From: Caulobacteraceae bacterium
GTDB taxonomy: Bacteria; Pseudomonadota; Alphaproteobacteria; Caulobacterales; Caulobacteraceae
Length of the DNA: 14,616 nucleotides
Assembly (NCBI GenBank): GCA_004144935.1
Contig: SDZP01000050.1
Span: forward strand, 1 to 14,616
Reading direction: 5' to 3'
In this document: positions 1-6,149 of the stretch, piece after piece
Layout of the letters: every line of letters begins with the position of its first letter
How positions within the stretch are numbered: the stretch's first letter is position 1
Program-made: the position numbers and the translations under genes
The notes under the pieces: generated by a model
Seen by the model: the letters and a program-made list of their open reading frames with translations, nothing else
Databases searched by the model: none
What the model was told of the DNA's origin: nothing

Positions 1-108
1 GAATTCACCCGGCCGCTTCAGCTGGATATGGGCGACCCCGTCCTCGATGCTGACGGCGAAACAGGTCCAGTCGGTAGTGGTCACATCGACGGCGGCGTGG
101 GCGTTCAT
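1..108 (-). CDS. Enoyl-CoA hydratase/isomerase family protein, N-terminal fragment
   Basis: This is the first 36 codons of a minus-strand gene that leaves the window at base 1. The start ATG (106-108) is preceded by a good ribosome binding site on the minus strand (GGGAGGAC). The peptide ends in VAHIQLKRPGEF, which resembles the first beta strand of crotonase-fold proteins (typically V..I.LNRP...N). Crotonases hydrate or isomerise enoyl-CoA thioesters, for example in fatty-acid beta-oxidation. Only this first strand is visible; the oxyanion-hole and catalytic regions lie outside, so substrate and exact subfamily cannot be judged. It is divergent from the alpha/beta hydrolase at 205, with 96 bp between the start codons. 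Confidence 0.6.
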   Translation of the reverse strand, partial: MNAHAAVDVTTTDWTCFAVSIEDGVAHIQLKRPGEF

Positions 109-204
109 GGGTAGTCCTCCCGGTTTGCCGCCCAGCATGGCGCCCTGACGCGGGGAAAACCAAGCCTCTTGCGTTCCGTGGGGGCTGTCGGCCATGACCG
201 GGGG

Positions 205-1122
205 ATGAGCAGTGACCCCGCACCCGCCCCCGACGTCCTTGGGGGGCCGGCCTTCCGCCGCCGCCGCATCCCGATCAAGAGCCCGGCCGGCGACGGGGTC
301 ATGACCGGAATCGAGATGGGGCCGGAAGACCAGGCGGTCGATCTGGTCTTCTGCCACGCCAACGGCTTCAACGCCCTGACCTACCGCCATCTGCTCAGCC
401 CCGTGGCCGAGGCCGGCTTCCGCGTCCTGGCCATCGACATGCGCGGCCATGGCCTCAGCGAACTGGCGGCCGACCCCGGCGACGGCCACGGCTCCTGGGC
501 CAACTTCGGCCTCGACCTGGTGGGCCTGCTGGAAACCCTGGAGACGCCGCCGAAGGTGGTGGCCGGCCATTCGATGGGTGGCACCTCGGGCCTGGTGGCG
601 GCCGGACTGCGGCCGGAGCTGCTGGGCCGGCTGGTGCTGCTGGACCCGGTGGTGATGCGCGAGGATGTAGCTAGGTCCCTGGGCTCCAGCACAGAATCCT
701 CGCCCCTGGCCGTCGGCGCCCTGCGCCGCCGCAACCAGTTCGACAGCCGCCAGGCCGCCTATGACGCCTATCTGGGACGCGGGGCCTTCAAGACCTGGCC
801 GGCGGAGATGCTGGCCGACTACCTGACCGACGGCCTGGTCCCCAGCGAGGACGGCGGCTTCCGTCTGGCCTGCGCCCCGGCCTGGGAAGCGGCCAACTTC
901 TCGGCCCGCGAACACCACCCCTGGCCGGCCTTCTTCAACTCGACCTGCCCCATCCGCATCCTGAAGGCCGAGGTCGCCTCGACCTGCCAGGTCGACGACC
1001 GGCTGGACGAACTGCTGGCCACAGGCCGGATCACGGTCGAGACCATCCCGGGCACGAGCCACTTCCTGCCGATGGAGGTTCCTGGTCAGGTGAGGGCGGC
1101 GCTGCTGGAGGCTTTGGGTTAG
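205..1122 (+). CDS. Alpha/beta hydrolase (serine hydrolase)
   Basis: A 305-residue alpha/beta-hydrolase-fold protein. The oxyanion-hole segment is FCHANGFN (about 49-56), the nucleophile elbow is GHSMGG with Ser123, and the catalytic His is probably His286 in GTSHFLPME. The acid residue is not certain by eye. There is no signal peptide, so it is probably cytoplasmic. The substrate is unknown; the fold covers esterases, lactonases and C-C hydrolases. The frame opens at a TTG at 169, but I prefer the ATG at 205 because residues upstream look non-conserved and Arg/Gly-rich. The Shine-Dalgarno is poor at either start (a G run touches the ATG), so the start is provisional. It ends in a convergent junction with the thioesterase gene, separated by a structured repeat. 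Neighbouring CoA-linked genes hint at lipid or acyl metabolism, which is inference only. Confidence 0.85.
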   Translation: MSSDPAPAPDVLGGPAFRRRRIPIKSPAGDGVMTGIEMGPEDQAVDLVFCHANGFNALTYRHLLSPVAEAGFRVLAIDMRGHGLSELAADPGDGHGSWANFGLDLVGLLETLETPPKVVAGHSMGGTSGLVAAGLRPELLGRLVLLDPVVMREDVARSLGSSTESSPLAVGALRRRNQFDSRQAAYDAYLGRGAFKTWPAEMLADYLTDGLVPSEDGGFRLACAPAWEAANFSAREHHPWPAFFNSTCPIRILKAEVASTCQVDDRLDELLATGRITVETIPGTSHFLPMEVPGQVRAALLEALG

Positions 1123-1132
1123 CTGAAGACTT

Positions 1133-1291
1133 CCTTCTCCCTCCTGGGGGAGAAGGTGGCCCCGAAGGGGTCGGATGAGGGGTCGCACCGGCCTCCGACA
1201 CGACCTGGCCGCACCGTCCCCAAGTTCTGAAAATCTGGCGCGACCCCTCATCCGGCGCTTCGCGCCACCTTCTCCCCCAGGAGGGAGAAGG
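1133..1291. repeat. Composite inverted repeat of paired mini-hairpins in a convergent gap
   Basis: Two nearly identical arms, 1133-1186 and 1240-1291, face each other across a spacer of about 53 bp. Each arm is itself two hairpins: CCTTCTCCC-tcctgg-GGGAGAAGG (1133-1156, mirrored in 1268-1291), then a short hairpin with a GAA loop, then GGATGAGGGGTCG. The short hairpins differ in sequence but both still pair: GGCCCC-GAA-GGGGTC on the left and GGCGC-GAA-GCGCC (read on the minus strand) on the right. The element lies between the stops of two convergent genes. It looks like a dispersed REP/BIME-like intergenic repeat of high-GC proteobacteria, and may end transcripts from both sides. Dispersion elsewhere in the genome cannot be seen here. 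Confidence 0.8.
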
Positions 1292-1310
1292 GATCACGAG
1301 GCGGTCCCGC

Positions 1311-2246
1311 CTACAGCGCCAACCCTTCGACCGCCGTCGCCATCAGCGCCTGCCGCGCCGCATCCTCGATCGGCACCACCTTGCGGGCGTCCAGGTCGAA
1401 GGTGATCGCCACCGCCTCGCTGGTCCCCCAGACCTTGCCGGTCTCCGGGTCCAGCATCCAGTGGATCATCCGCATGGTCCGGCCGTCGGCGCTCGCCAGG
1501 CCCGAGCGCAGTTCGAACCGCTCGCCGGCCCGGGGCCAGCCCAGCTGCACCAGGCGATACTCCAGCACCGCCCCGCCGGTCCGGGCCGGCTTGTTGGGCG
1601 CATGGCCGGCGACGATGGCCCGCATCGGCCCGACCAGACCGCCGATGCCGTCCGACACCCGGCCGATGAACAACTCGGGCCGCATGCGGCCGAAGACATC
1701 GCATTCCTGCGGCGAGATCGCCCCAAGCCCGATCCGCAGCAGGCCGAGGTCCTCGGCCCTGGCCAGGCTGGCGGTGCTGGTCACCGGTTCCAGCGACACA
1801 CTGCGCGCCTGCGCCTTCTCGGGGACGGCCAGGGTCCGCGCGGCGGCCAGACCGCGGGTGCGCTCAGACCAGGGGAAGGCCGTTCCGTCGCGGGCGGTCA
1901 CATGGGTGACCACCGTCTGGAAGCTGGCGGCGATGTCGCCGCTGTTCGAATGGATCAGCAGCTGGACGAGGCGGGCCTCGCTCTCGCCCATCTCCACCAC
2001 GCCGCCGACCATGTGCAGGGCCGCGCCGGCGTGGGCTTCCTTGAGGAAACGGATGTGCTGCTCGCGGACCAGCAGGGTCGAGGTGGCCTCGGGCCGGAAG
2101 GCGTCCGGCATGCCGATCAGGGCCGCCAGGGTGGTCAGGCCCTCGACGGCCTTGGCGACGTAGAAGCGCACATTCATGTGCCCCATCTCGTCGCATTCCC
2201 AGGTGTTGACGCCGCCGCGCCAGATCTCGGCCCCCTCGAACGCCAT
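1311..2246 (-). CDS. Double-hotdog acyl-CoA thioesterase
   Basis: A 311-residue protein made of two hotdog domains. The first carries the motif WECDEMGHMNVRFYV (about 17-31), the D..GHMN..Y pattern of the 4-hydroxybenzoyl-CoA/YbgC-type thioesterases. The second begins near SPQECDVFGRM (about 182-192), where the GHMN motif has decayed to GRM. This is as expected for double-hotdog enzymes in which one site is altered. The predicted role is hydrolysis of acyl-CoA to free acid and CoA in the cytoplasm; chain specificity is unknown. The start ATG shares its A with the TGA stop of zur (TGATG), so translation is probably coupled to zur and the two are in one transcript. The gene ends at a convergent junction holding the inverted repeat at 1133-1291. 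Confidence 0.85.
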   Translation of the reverse strand: MAFEGAEIWRGGVNTWECDEMGHMNVRFYVAKAVEGLTTLAALIGMPDAFRPEATSTLLVREQHIRFLKEAHAGAALHMVGGVVEMGESEARLVQLLIHSNSGDIAASFQTVVTHVTARDGTAFPWSERTRGLAAARTLAVPEKAQARSVSLEPVTSTASLARAEDLGLLRIGLGAISPQECDVFGRMRPELFIGRVSDGIGGLVGPMRAIVAGHAPNKPARTGGAVLEYRLVQLGWPRAGERFELRSGLASADGRTMRMIHWMLDPETGKVWGTSEAVAITFDLDARKVVPIEDAARQALMATAVEGLAL

Positions 2247-2728
2247 CAGGCCGAACAGTCCGCGCAGAGGCCGTGGGCTTCGATGGTGACGTTCTGGACG
2301 GTGAAGTCGCGGGCCCCGGCGGCGGCCTGGATGCTGTCCAGAACGGCCGGGTCGATCTCGCGGGTCGCCCCGCAGCAGTCGCAGATCAGGAAGGCGGCGG
2401 CATGGTTGTCGGCCCCCTCGCTGGACGAATGCCGGCAGGCGACATAGGCGTTCAGGCTCTCGATGCGGTGCGCGAAGCCCTGTTTCGACAGGAACTCAAG
2501 GGCCCGGTAGACGGTCGGCGGCTTGGCCGGCGCCCCGTCGGCGAAGGTGGCGATCAGGTCATAGGCCTTCACCGGCTGGCCGGCTTCCAGCAGCAGCTCC
2601 AGCACCCGGCGCCGCGGGGCGGTCAGCTTCTGGCCCGCATCCACGCAACGGGCGTCGGCGGCGGTCAGCTCGGCGCTCAGGGCGCCGCCGCTCAGGCCGG
2701 TGCTGTGATGGTCGTGGCCGCAGGACAT
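2246..2728 (-). CDS. zur: Zur, Fur-family zinc-responsive repressor
   Basis: A 160-residue Fur-superfamily regulator. The N-terminus is metal-ligand-rich (CGHDHH). A winged-helix DNA-binding domain follows (LTAPRRRVLELLLEAG, then PPTVYRALEFLSKQGFAHRIES). The C-terminal dimerisation domain has two Cys pairs, CDCC (about 117-120) and CADC (about 155-158), that would hold the structural zinc. The segment FAHRIESLNAYVAC...H....FLICD is typical of Zur rather than Fur, Mur, PerR or Irr. Known Zur proteins repress zinc-uptake genes when zinc is plentiful. No znuABC is nearby. The gene is 39 bp downstream of a lipoprotein gene on the same strand and overlaps the thioesterase by one base. I could not see a convincing Zur box upstream, only a GC palindrome at 2746-2761. 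Confidence 0.85.
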   Translation of the reverse strand: MSCGHDHHSTGLSGGALSAELTAADARCVDAGQKLTAPRRRVLELLLEAGQPVKAYDLIATFADGAPAKPPTVYRALEFLSKQGFAHRIESLNAYVACRHSSSEGADNHAAAFLICDCCGATREIDPAVLDSIQAAAGARDFTVQNVTIEAHGLCADCSA

Positions 2729-2767
2729 GGCCCAGAGGTAACTACGCCCGGGGCCCGGGGCAAGCGA

Positions 2768-3379
2768 TCAGCCGCCGACCTTGCCCTTGTAGCCGCCTTC
2801 CTTGGTGCGTGGCTGCGGGCCGGCCGAGCCGACCTGCGGTCCGGCGGAGCCGCCGTCCGGCGCGGCGTCCTCGTCCGACCAGGTCAGCTGCACCTCGGAG
2901 CCTTCGCCCGCCGGGCTGGCGATGACCTGCACGGCGCCCTTGCCGTCGCCGCTGTCGCCGGCGGTCAGCATGCGCACATTGGCGCCCATCTCGGCGTTCA
3001 TGGTCACCGGCTTGCCGACGGCCTTCACCTTCTCCTCGTAGAAGCCGATCACGGCGGCCGGGCTGGCGGCCACCCGGTAGACGACGCTGCCGCCCTTGCC
3101 GACGCCGCTCTCGCCGACCACGCTGGTCGAGACCACGGCGCCTGGATACAGCGGCGCATAGCCGGGAGTGGCGACGGTCGAGGCGGCCGCGCCGACCGAG
3201 ACGGTGGCGCCGTCGCTGGTGACCGTCTGTCCGGGTCCCGGCGGTCCGGCAGGCGTGGCCGACGATTCAGCCTTGGCGGCGGGTTCGGCCGGGGCCGGCG
3301 TCTCGGACTCCTTCTTGCCGCAGGCGGCCAGCACAAGCACCGCCGAGGCGGCGACAAGCGAGAAGCGGATCATGGACAT
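2768..3379 (-). CDS. Small predicted lipoprotein of unknown function
   Basis: A 203-residue protein with a lipoprotein signal peptide: a hydrophobic stretch, then the lipobox LAAC with the lipidated Cys at about residue 20. A Pro/Ala/Glu-rich linker follows (about 24-65). A globular part around residues 72-170 begins with YAPLYPGAVV and contains VVYRVAASPAAVIGFYEEKVKAVG, a pattern seen in envelope lipoproteins with a short alpha/beta domain. The C-terminus is low-complexity, with a tandem GSAGPQ-type duplication near residues 181-194. I do not recognise the family. The start ATG at 3379 has GGAG eight bases upstream; a second ATG at 3373 is possible. It is probably anchored in the envelope. 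It may be cotranscribed with zur 39 bp downstream, so a zinc link is conceivable but unproven. Confidence 0.75.
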   Translation of the reverse strand: MSMIRFSLVAASAVLVLAACGKKESETPAPAEPAAKAESSATPAGPPGPGQTVTSDGATVSVGAAASTVATPGYAPLYPGAVVSTSVVGESGVGKGGSVVYRVAASPAAVIGFYEEKVKAVGKPVTMNAEMGANVRMLTAGDSGDGKGAVQVIASPAGEGSEVQLTWSDEDAAPDGGSAGPQVGSAGPQPRTKEGGYKGKVGG

Positions 3380-3424
3380 GGAAGCTCCGACGGCAGTGCG
3401 CCGATGTAAGCGCCCCGACAGGCC

Positions 3425-3462
3425 ATAAGCAACCGCCGCTCCGGGGGTTCCCGAAGCGGCGG
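3425..3462 (-). terminator. Rho-independent-like terminator after the DHS-like gene
   Basis: Twelve bases past the stop of the DHS-like gene, on its strand, is a stem of CCGCCGCT with AGCGGCGG (3433-3440 and 3455-3462). It continues after one C-A mismatch into CGGG-ggtt-CCCG. The transcript then reads TTGCTTATGG, a weak T-rich tract. This would end the polyamine operon before the lipoprotein gene. Confidence 0.6.
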
Positions 3463-3474
3463 CGCGGGGTGTGT

Positions 3475-4521
3475 CTATTGGAACAGCTTGGCCCAGTTGC
3501 GCTTGGTCCGGTTCTTCCAGGCCCCGCGGTGGTAGGCGTCCGAGCCGATCAGCGGCACGACCGTGGTGGCTTCGGCGAAGACCATCTGTTCGAAGGTGGT
3601 GTCCACCTTGCCCCAGCTGGCCGCCTCCTTCAGGGTCGAAGACGAGCAGGCCCCGTCACGCACGTCGGCGACGGTGATCTGCACCGCGTATTTGTGCATG
3701 TCGGCCTCGACGCCGAGGATCTCGGCGCAGACCACGGTGTCCTGGGCGAAGTTCTTGGGGACACCGCCGCCGACCATGAACAGGCCGGTGGTGCCGGCCG
3801 CGATCTTGATGTCGGTCAGTTCGCGGAAGTCGGCGATGGCGTCCAGCATCAGGTAGGGCTTCCTGGCCGCGATCCGTTCTTTCTGGTGCTTGACCAGGCC
3901 AAAGCCGGCCGAGCTGTCGACGAAGGCCGGGCAGAAGATCGGCACGCCCTCCTCATAGGCGGTCTGGATCAGGCTGCCGGGCTTCTTGGCGTTGCCCTCG
4001 GAGAGCCACTTGCCGATTTCCCAGATGAATTCACGGCTGGAATAGCCGCGCGGCTCCAGCCGGTTGGCGATCTCCAGGATGGTGTGGTCGCAGGCCTGGA
4101 GTTCTTCCTCGTCGATGTAGGTGTCGTAGATGCGGTCGATGTAGTTCTCGCGCAGCACATTGTCGTCGACCGGGCCGGCGGCCTGGTAGTGCTTGAAGCC
4201 GAGGGCCTCGAAGAAATCCATGTCGATGATCGAGGCGCCGGTGGCGACGATGGCGTCGACCATGCCGAACTTCACCATGTCGCGGTAGACATGCATGCAG
4301 CCGCCCGCCGAGGTGGAGCCGGCCAGGATCAGCCAGGGCGAGCAGTCCGGGTCCTCGATGGCCATCGAGAAGATGTCGGCGGCGCGGGCGGTGTCGCGGC
4401 TCGAGAAGCTCATCTTGCGCATGGCGTCGATGATCGGCCGGGCGTCGAAGCTGGTCATGTCGACATGTTCGACGGTGGAGCCCAGCAGCTGGGCCTTGGT
4501 GTTCGGAACAGGAGCGTTCAT
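3475..4521 (-). CDS. Deoxyhypusine synthase-like polyamine synthase
   Basis: A 348-residue protein of the deoxyhypusine synthase (DHS) family. Visible family landmarks are the NAD-binding LAGSTSAGG (about 67-74), ATGASIIDMD (93-102), GLFMVGGGVPKNFAQD (246-261), and SWGKVD with Lys305. In eukaryotic DHS the lysine of SWGK carries the aminobutyl group as a covalent intermediate, and it is kept here. Bacteria lack eIF5A, so these homologues act on small molecules. They transfer an aminobutyl or guanidinobutyl unit from one diamine to another to give homospermidine-like products; some databases name this clade 1,9-bis(guanidino)-5-aza-nonane synthase. The choice cannot be made from sequence alone. 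The gene lies 100 bp downstream of a decarboxylase that could supply the substrate, with a hairpin between. The start has only a weak Shine-Dalgarno. Confidence 0.85.
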   Translation of the reverse strand: MNAPVPNTKAQLLGSTVEHVDMTSFDARPIIDAMRKMSFSSRDTARAADIFSMAIEDPDCSPWLILAGSTSAGGCMHVYRDMVKFGMVDAIVATGASIIDMDFFEALGFKHYQAAGPVDDNVLRENYIDRIYDTYIDEEELQACDHTILEIANRLEPRGYSSREFIWEIGKWLSEGNAKKPGSLIQTAYEEGVPIFCPAFVDSSAGFGLVKHQKERIAARKPYLMLDAIADFRELTDIKIAAGTTGLFMVGGGVPKNFAQDTVVCAEILGVEADMHKYAVQITVADVRDGACSSSTLKEAASWGKVDTTFEQMVFAEATTVVPLIGSDAYHRGAWKNRTKRNWAKLFQ

Positions 4522-4569
4522 CGCTTCAGGTTTCCCTTTGGATATGAGCGCCCGTCCAAGGCAAAGCGT

Positions 4570-4601
4570 CCGCTGGCCCGGACGGAGCGACGGGCCAGCG
4601 G
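4570..4601 (-). promoter_or_regulatory. Strong hairpin between the decarboxylase and the DHS-like gene
   Basis: A perfect 11-bp GC-rich stem, CCGCTGGCCCG with CGGGCCAGCGG (4570-4580 and 4591-4601), encloses a 10-base loop. It begins 20 bases past the decarboxylase stop and lies about 48 bases before the DHS-like start. No T tract follows on the minus strand (GACGCTTTGCC), so it is more likely a 3'-end stabiliser, partial terminator or attenuator than a full terminator. A weaker stem (TTGGA/TCCAA) lies between it and the next gene. Confidence 0.5.
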
Positions 4602-4621
4602 CTTAACGAATGAAACGCGGA

Positions 4622-5872
4622 CTATTTCCGCCGGCGCTTCCTGCCCTTGGGGCGTGACAGTCTGACGACGTTGCTCGCCGGCCTGGGGGCCGGGATCGAG
4701 CGGCGGGCCAGGCCGAACATCGAGGCCATCGGCGCGTCGGTGACTTCGACCATCTCGGTCTCGCCAAAGCCGTTGAACCGGGTGGTCATGGCGACGCCGT
4801 AGGCGCCGAGCATGCCGATCTCGATGAAGTCGCCTTCCTGGATGTCGGCCGGCAGGTAGAAGGGGCCGGGCATGTGGTCCAGGGAGTCGCAGGTCGGGCC
4901 GTAGAAGCGGAACGGCTTCAGATCGCCTTCCACTTCCTGGGCGTTCTCGCCTTCGCCGCGGTAGAGCTTGACCGGAAAGGGCCATTTGACGTGCGCCGCG
5001 TCGAACAGCGAGCCGTAGCTGCCGTCGTTGAGGTACAGCGCCTCGCCCTTGCGCAGCTCGACCCGGGTCAGCAGCGAGGTCGATTCGGCGACCAGGGCCC
5101 GGCCGGGTTCGCACCACAGCTCGGTCGTCTCCGACACCGGCATCTCGTTGAAGCCGCGTTCGATGGCCGAGAAGTAGTCGTCCATGTCCGGCGGGATCAT
5201 GCCCGGGTAGATCGACGGGAAGCCGCCGCCCACATCGACCACGTCGGCGAAGACGCCGGCGCGGACCAGGGACCGGCCGACCTGGGCCATGGCCGCCTGG
5301 TAGGCGGTCGGGCGCATGCACTGGCTGCCGACGTGGAAGGAGACGCCCATCAATTCGCTCGTCGCCTGGCGGGCGGCCAGCAACAGGCTGGGGGCTTCGA
5401 ACGGGGTGACCCCGAACTTGCCCGACAGGCTGAAGTTGGCGCCTTCCGCGTCGACCGCCATGCGGACGATGAGGTTCAGGTCGCGCGCCCCGCCGGTGGC
5501 GTCGATGATCTTGGCCAGCTCTTCGTGGGTGTCGAGCGCGAAGGTGCGCACGCCGTAGTCGAAGTAGGCCTGGGAGATCGCCCGACGGCTCTTCACGGGA
5601 TGCATGAAGGCCATCTGCGAGCCCGGGGCGTGCTCCGCCACAAGCGCGATTTCCGGAATCGACGCGACGTCGAACCGGGTCACACCATTCTGGACAAGCG
5701 TCTCTATGACCCACGGCGAAGGATTGGCCTTCACAGCGTAGAGGACGTCACCCTTGAACTTCGTCTGGAACCAGCGCGCTGCTGCGGCTACGGCATCGCG
5801 TCGCACGAGTGCGACAGGATGTTCCGGAGACCGCTCGCGGACCAGGTCCAGGGGAGTGTGGTACGTGTGCAA
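4622..5872 (-). CDS. Ornithine/lysine decarboxylase-family PLP enzyme
   Basis: A fold-III (alanine-racemase-like) basic amino acid decarboxylase. Counting from the longer GTG start at 5932: YAVKANP holds the PLP lysine (Lys68), HVGSQ is at 200-204, DVGGGFPSIYPG at 233-244, EPGRALVAES at 275-284, YLNDGSYGSLFDAA at 300-313, and FYGPTCDSLD at 343-352 with the dimer-interface active-site Cys348. It decarboxylates ornithine to putrescine, or lysine or arginine to the matching amine; specificity is not readable by eye. I prefer the TTG at 5872 (AGGGG ten bases upstream, protein starting MHTYHTPLDLV). The GTG at 5932 adds 20 residues rich in rare codons (TTA twice, ACA, ACT, AGG) and lacks a Shine-Dalgarno. 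The C-terminus has an unusual basic tail (RPKGRKRRRK). It is first in an operon with the DHS-like gene. Confidence 0.85.
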   Translation of the reverse strand: MHTYHTPLDLVRERSPEHPVALVRRDAVAAAARWFQTKFKGDVLYAVKANPSPWVIETLVQNGVTRFDVASIPEIALVAEHAPGSQMAFMHPVKSRRAISQAYFDYGVRTFALDTHEELAKIIDATGGARDLNLIVRMAVDAEGANFSLSGKFGVTPFEAPSLLLAARQATSELMGVSFHVGSQCMRPTAYQAAMAQVGRSLVRAGVFADVVDVGGGFPSIYPGMIPPDMDDYFSAIERGFNEMPVSETTELWCEPGRALVAESTSLLTRVELRKGEALYLNDGSYGSLFDAAHVKWPFPVKLYRGEGENAQEVEGDLKPFRFYGPTCDSLDHMPGPFYLPADIQEGDFIEIGMLGAYGVAMTTRFNGFGETEMVEVTDAPMASMFGLARRSIPAPRPASNVVRLSRPKGRKRRRK

Positions 5873-6149
5873 TTCACGTAAACCCCTGTTAGTTGTTAAA
5901 CCCAGGCCGGCGTTAGCAGCGTAGTTGGACACGGGGTCCGCCGGAGCCGGGCGATATGGGGCATGGGCCCCCCCATGTAAAGTGGTTTTTATACCCCCCT
6001 GCCCGACAACGCCTGCCCTGACGTCGCAAGGGTTGGCGCGAAACGCCGCAGTTCGCCCCCGCGAGCGCGCAAGGTTGCGGAAAGCCTGCCAGATAGCGTA
6101 ACGGATTGGGGCAAGATTTCCTGCGTGGCCGCGCCCTCAGAAGAGACAC
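5873..6149. other. Divergent intergenic region between the decarboxylase and phnC
   Basis: About 277 bp separate the two divergent starts. It holds an AT-rich promoter-like patch facing the decarboxylase, a CATGGG-cccc-CCCATG hairpin (5962-5977), and a minus-strand short open frame of 26 codons (5896-5976). An imperfect direct repeat starting CGCAAGG occurs at 6025 and 6068. On the phnC side I see no convincing promoter; TTGCGG at 6075-6080 is at best a weak -35. phnC has no strong Shine-Dalgarno apart from AGAAGAGA just upstream of its ATG. Confidence 0.5.
5985..6009 (-). promoter_or_regulatory. Candidate housekeeping promoter for the decarboxylase operon
   Basis: On the minus strand TTGTCGG (6009-6003) is followed after 10 bases by ATAAAAAC (5992-5985). 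This fits the Caulobacter housekeeping pattern TTGaCgS - N10-14 - GCTANAWC at the -35 and in the last five -10 positions. It would start transcription near 5978, giving a leader of roughly 100 bases before the preferred TTG start. It is the only AT-rich patch in the gap. The call rests on pattern reading only. Confidence 0.35.

Noticed and set aside
2746..2761. GC palindrome between the lipoprotein gene and zur as a terminator or Zur box
   Set aside because: No T tract follows, the stem is short with overlapping alternatives, and Zur boxes are AT-rich rather than pure GC.
3469..4665. A 398-codon plus-strand frame antisense to the DHS-like gene
   Set aside because: Shadow of the real gene: Gly/Val/Asp-rich, no motif, no ribosome binding site.
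4518..5714. A 398-codon minus-strand frame overlapping the decarboxylase in another frame
   Set aside because: Arg/Gly/Pro-rich shadow; the competing frame carries every conserved motif of the decarboxylase family.
6086..6103. Possible Pho box upstream of phnC (CTGCCAG followed by CGTAACG)
   Set aside because: Only the first half resembles CTGTCAT; the second half does not match, and no -10 sits at the right distance.
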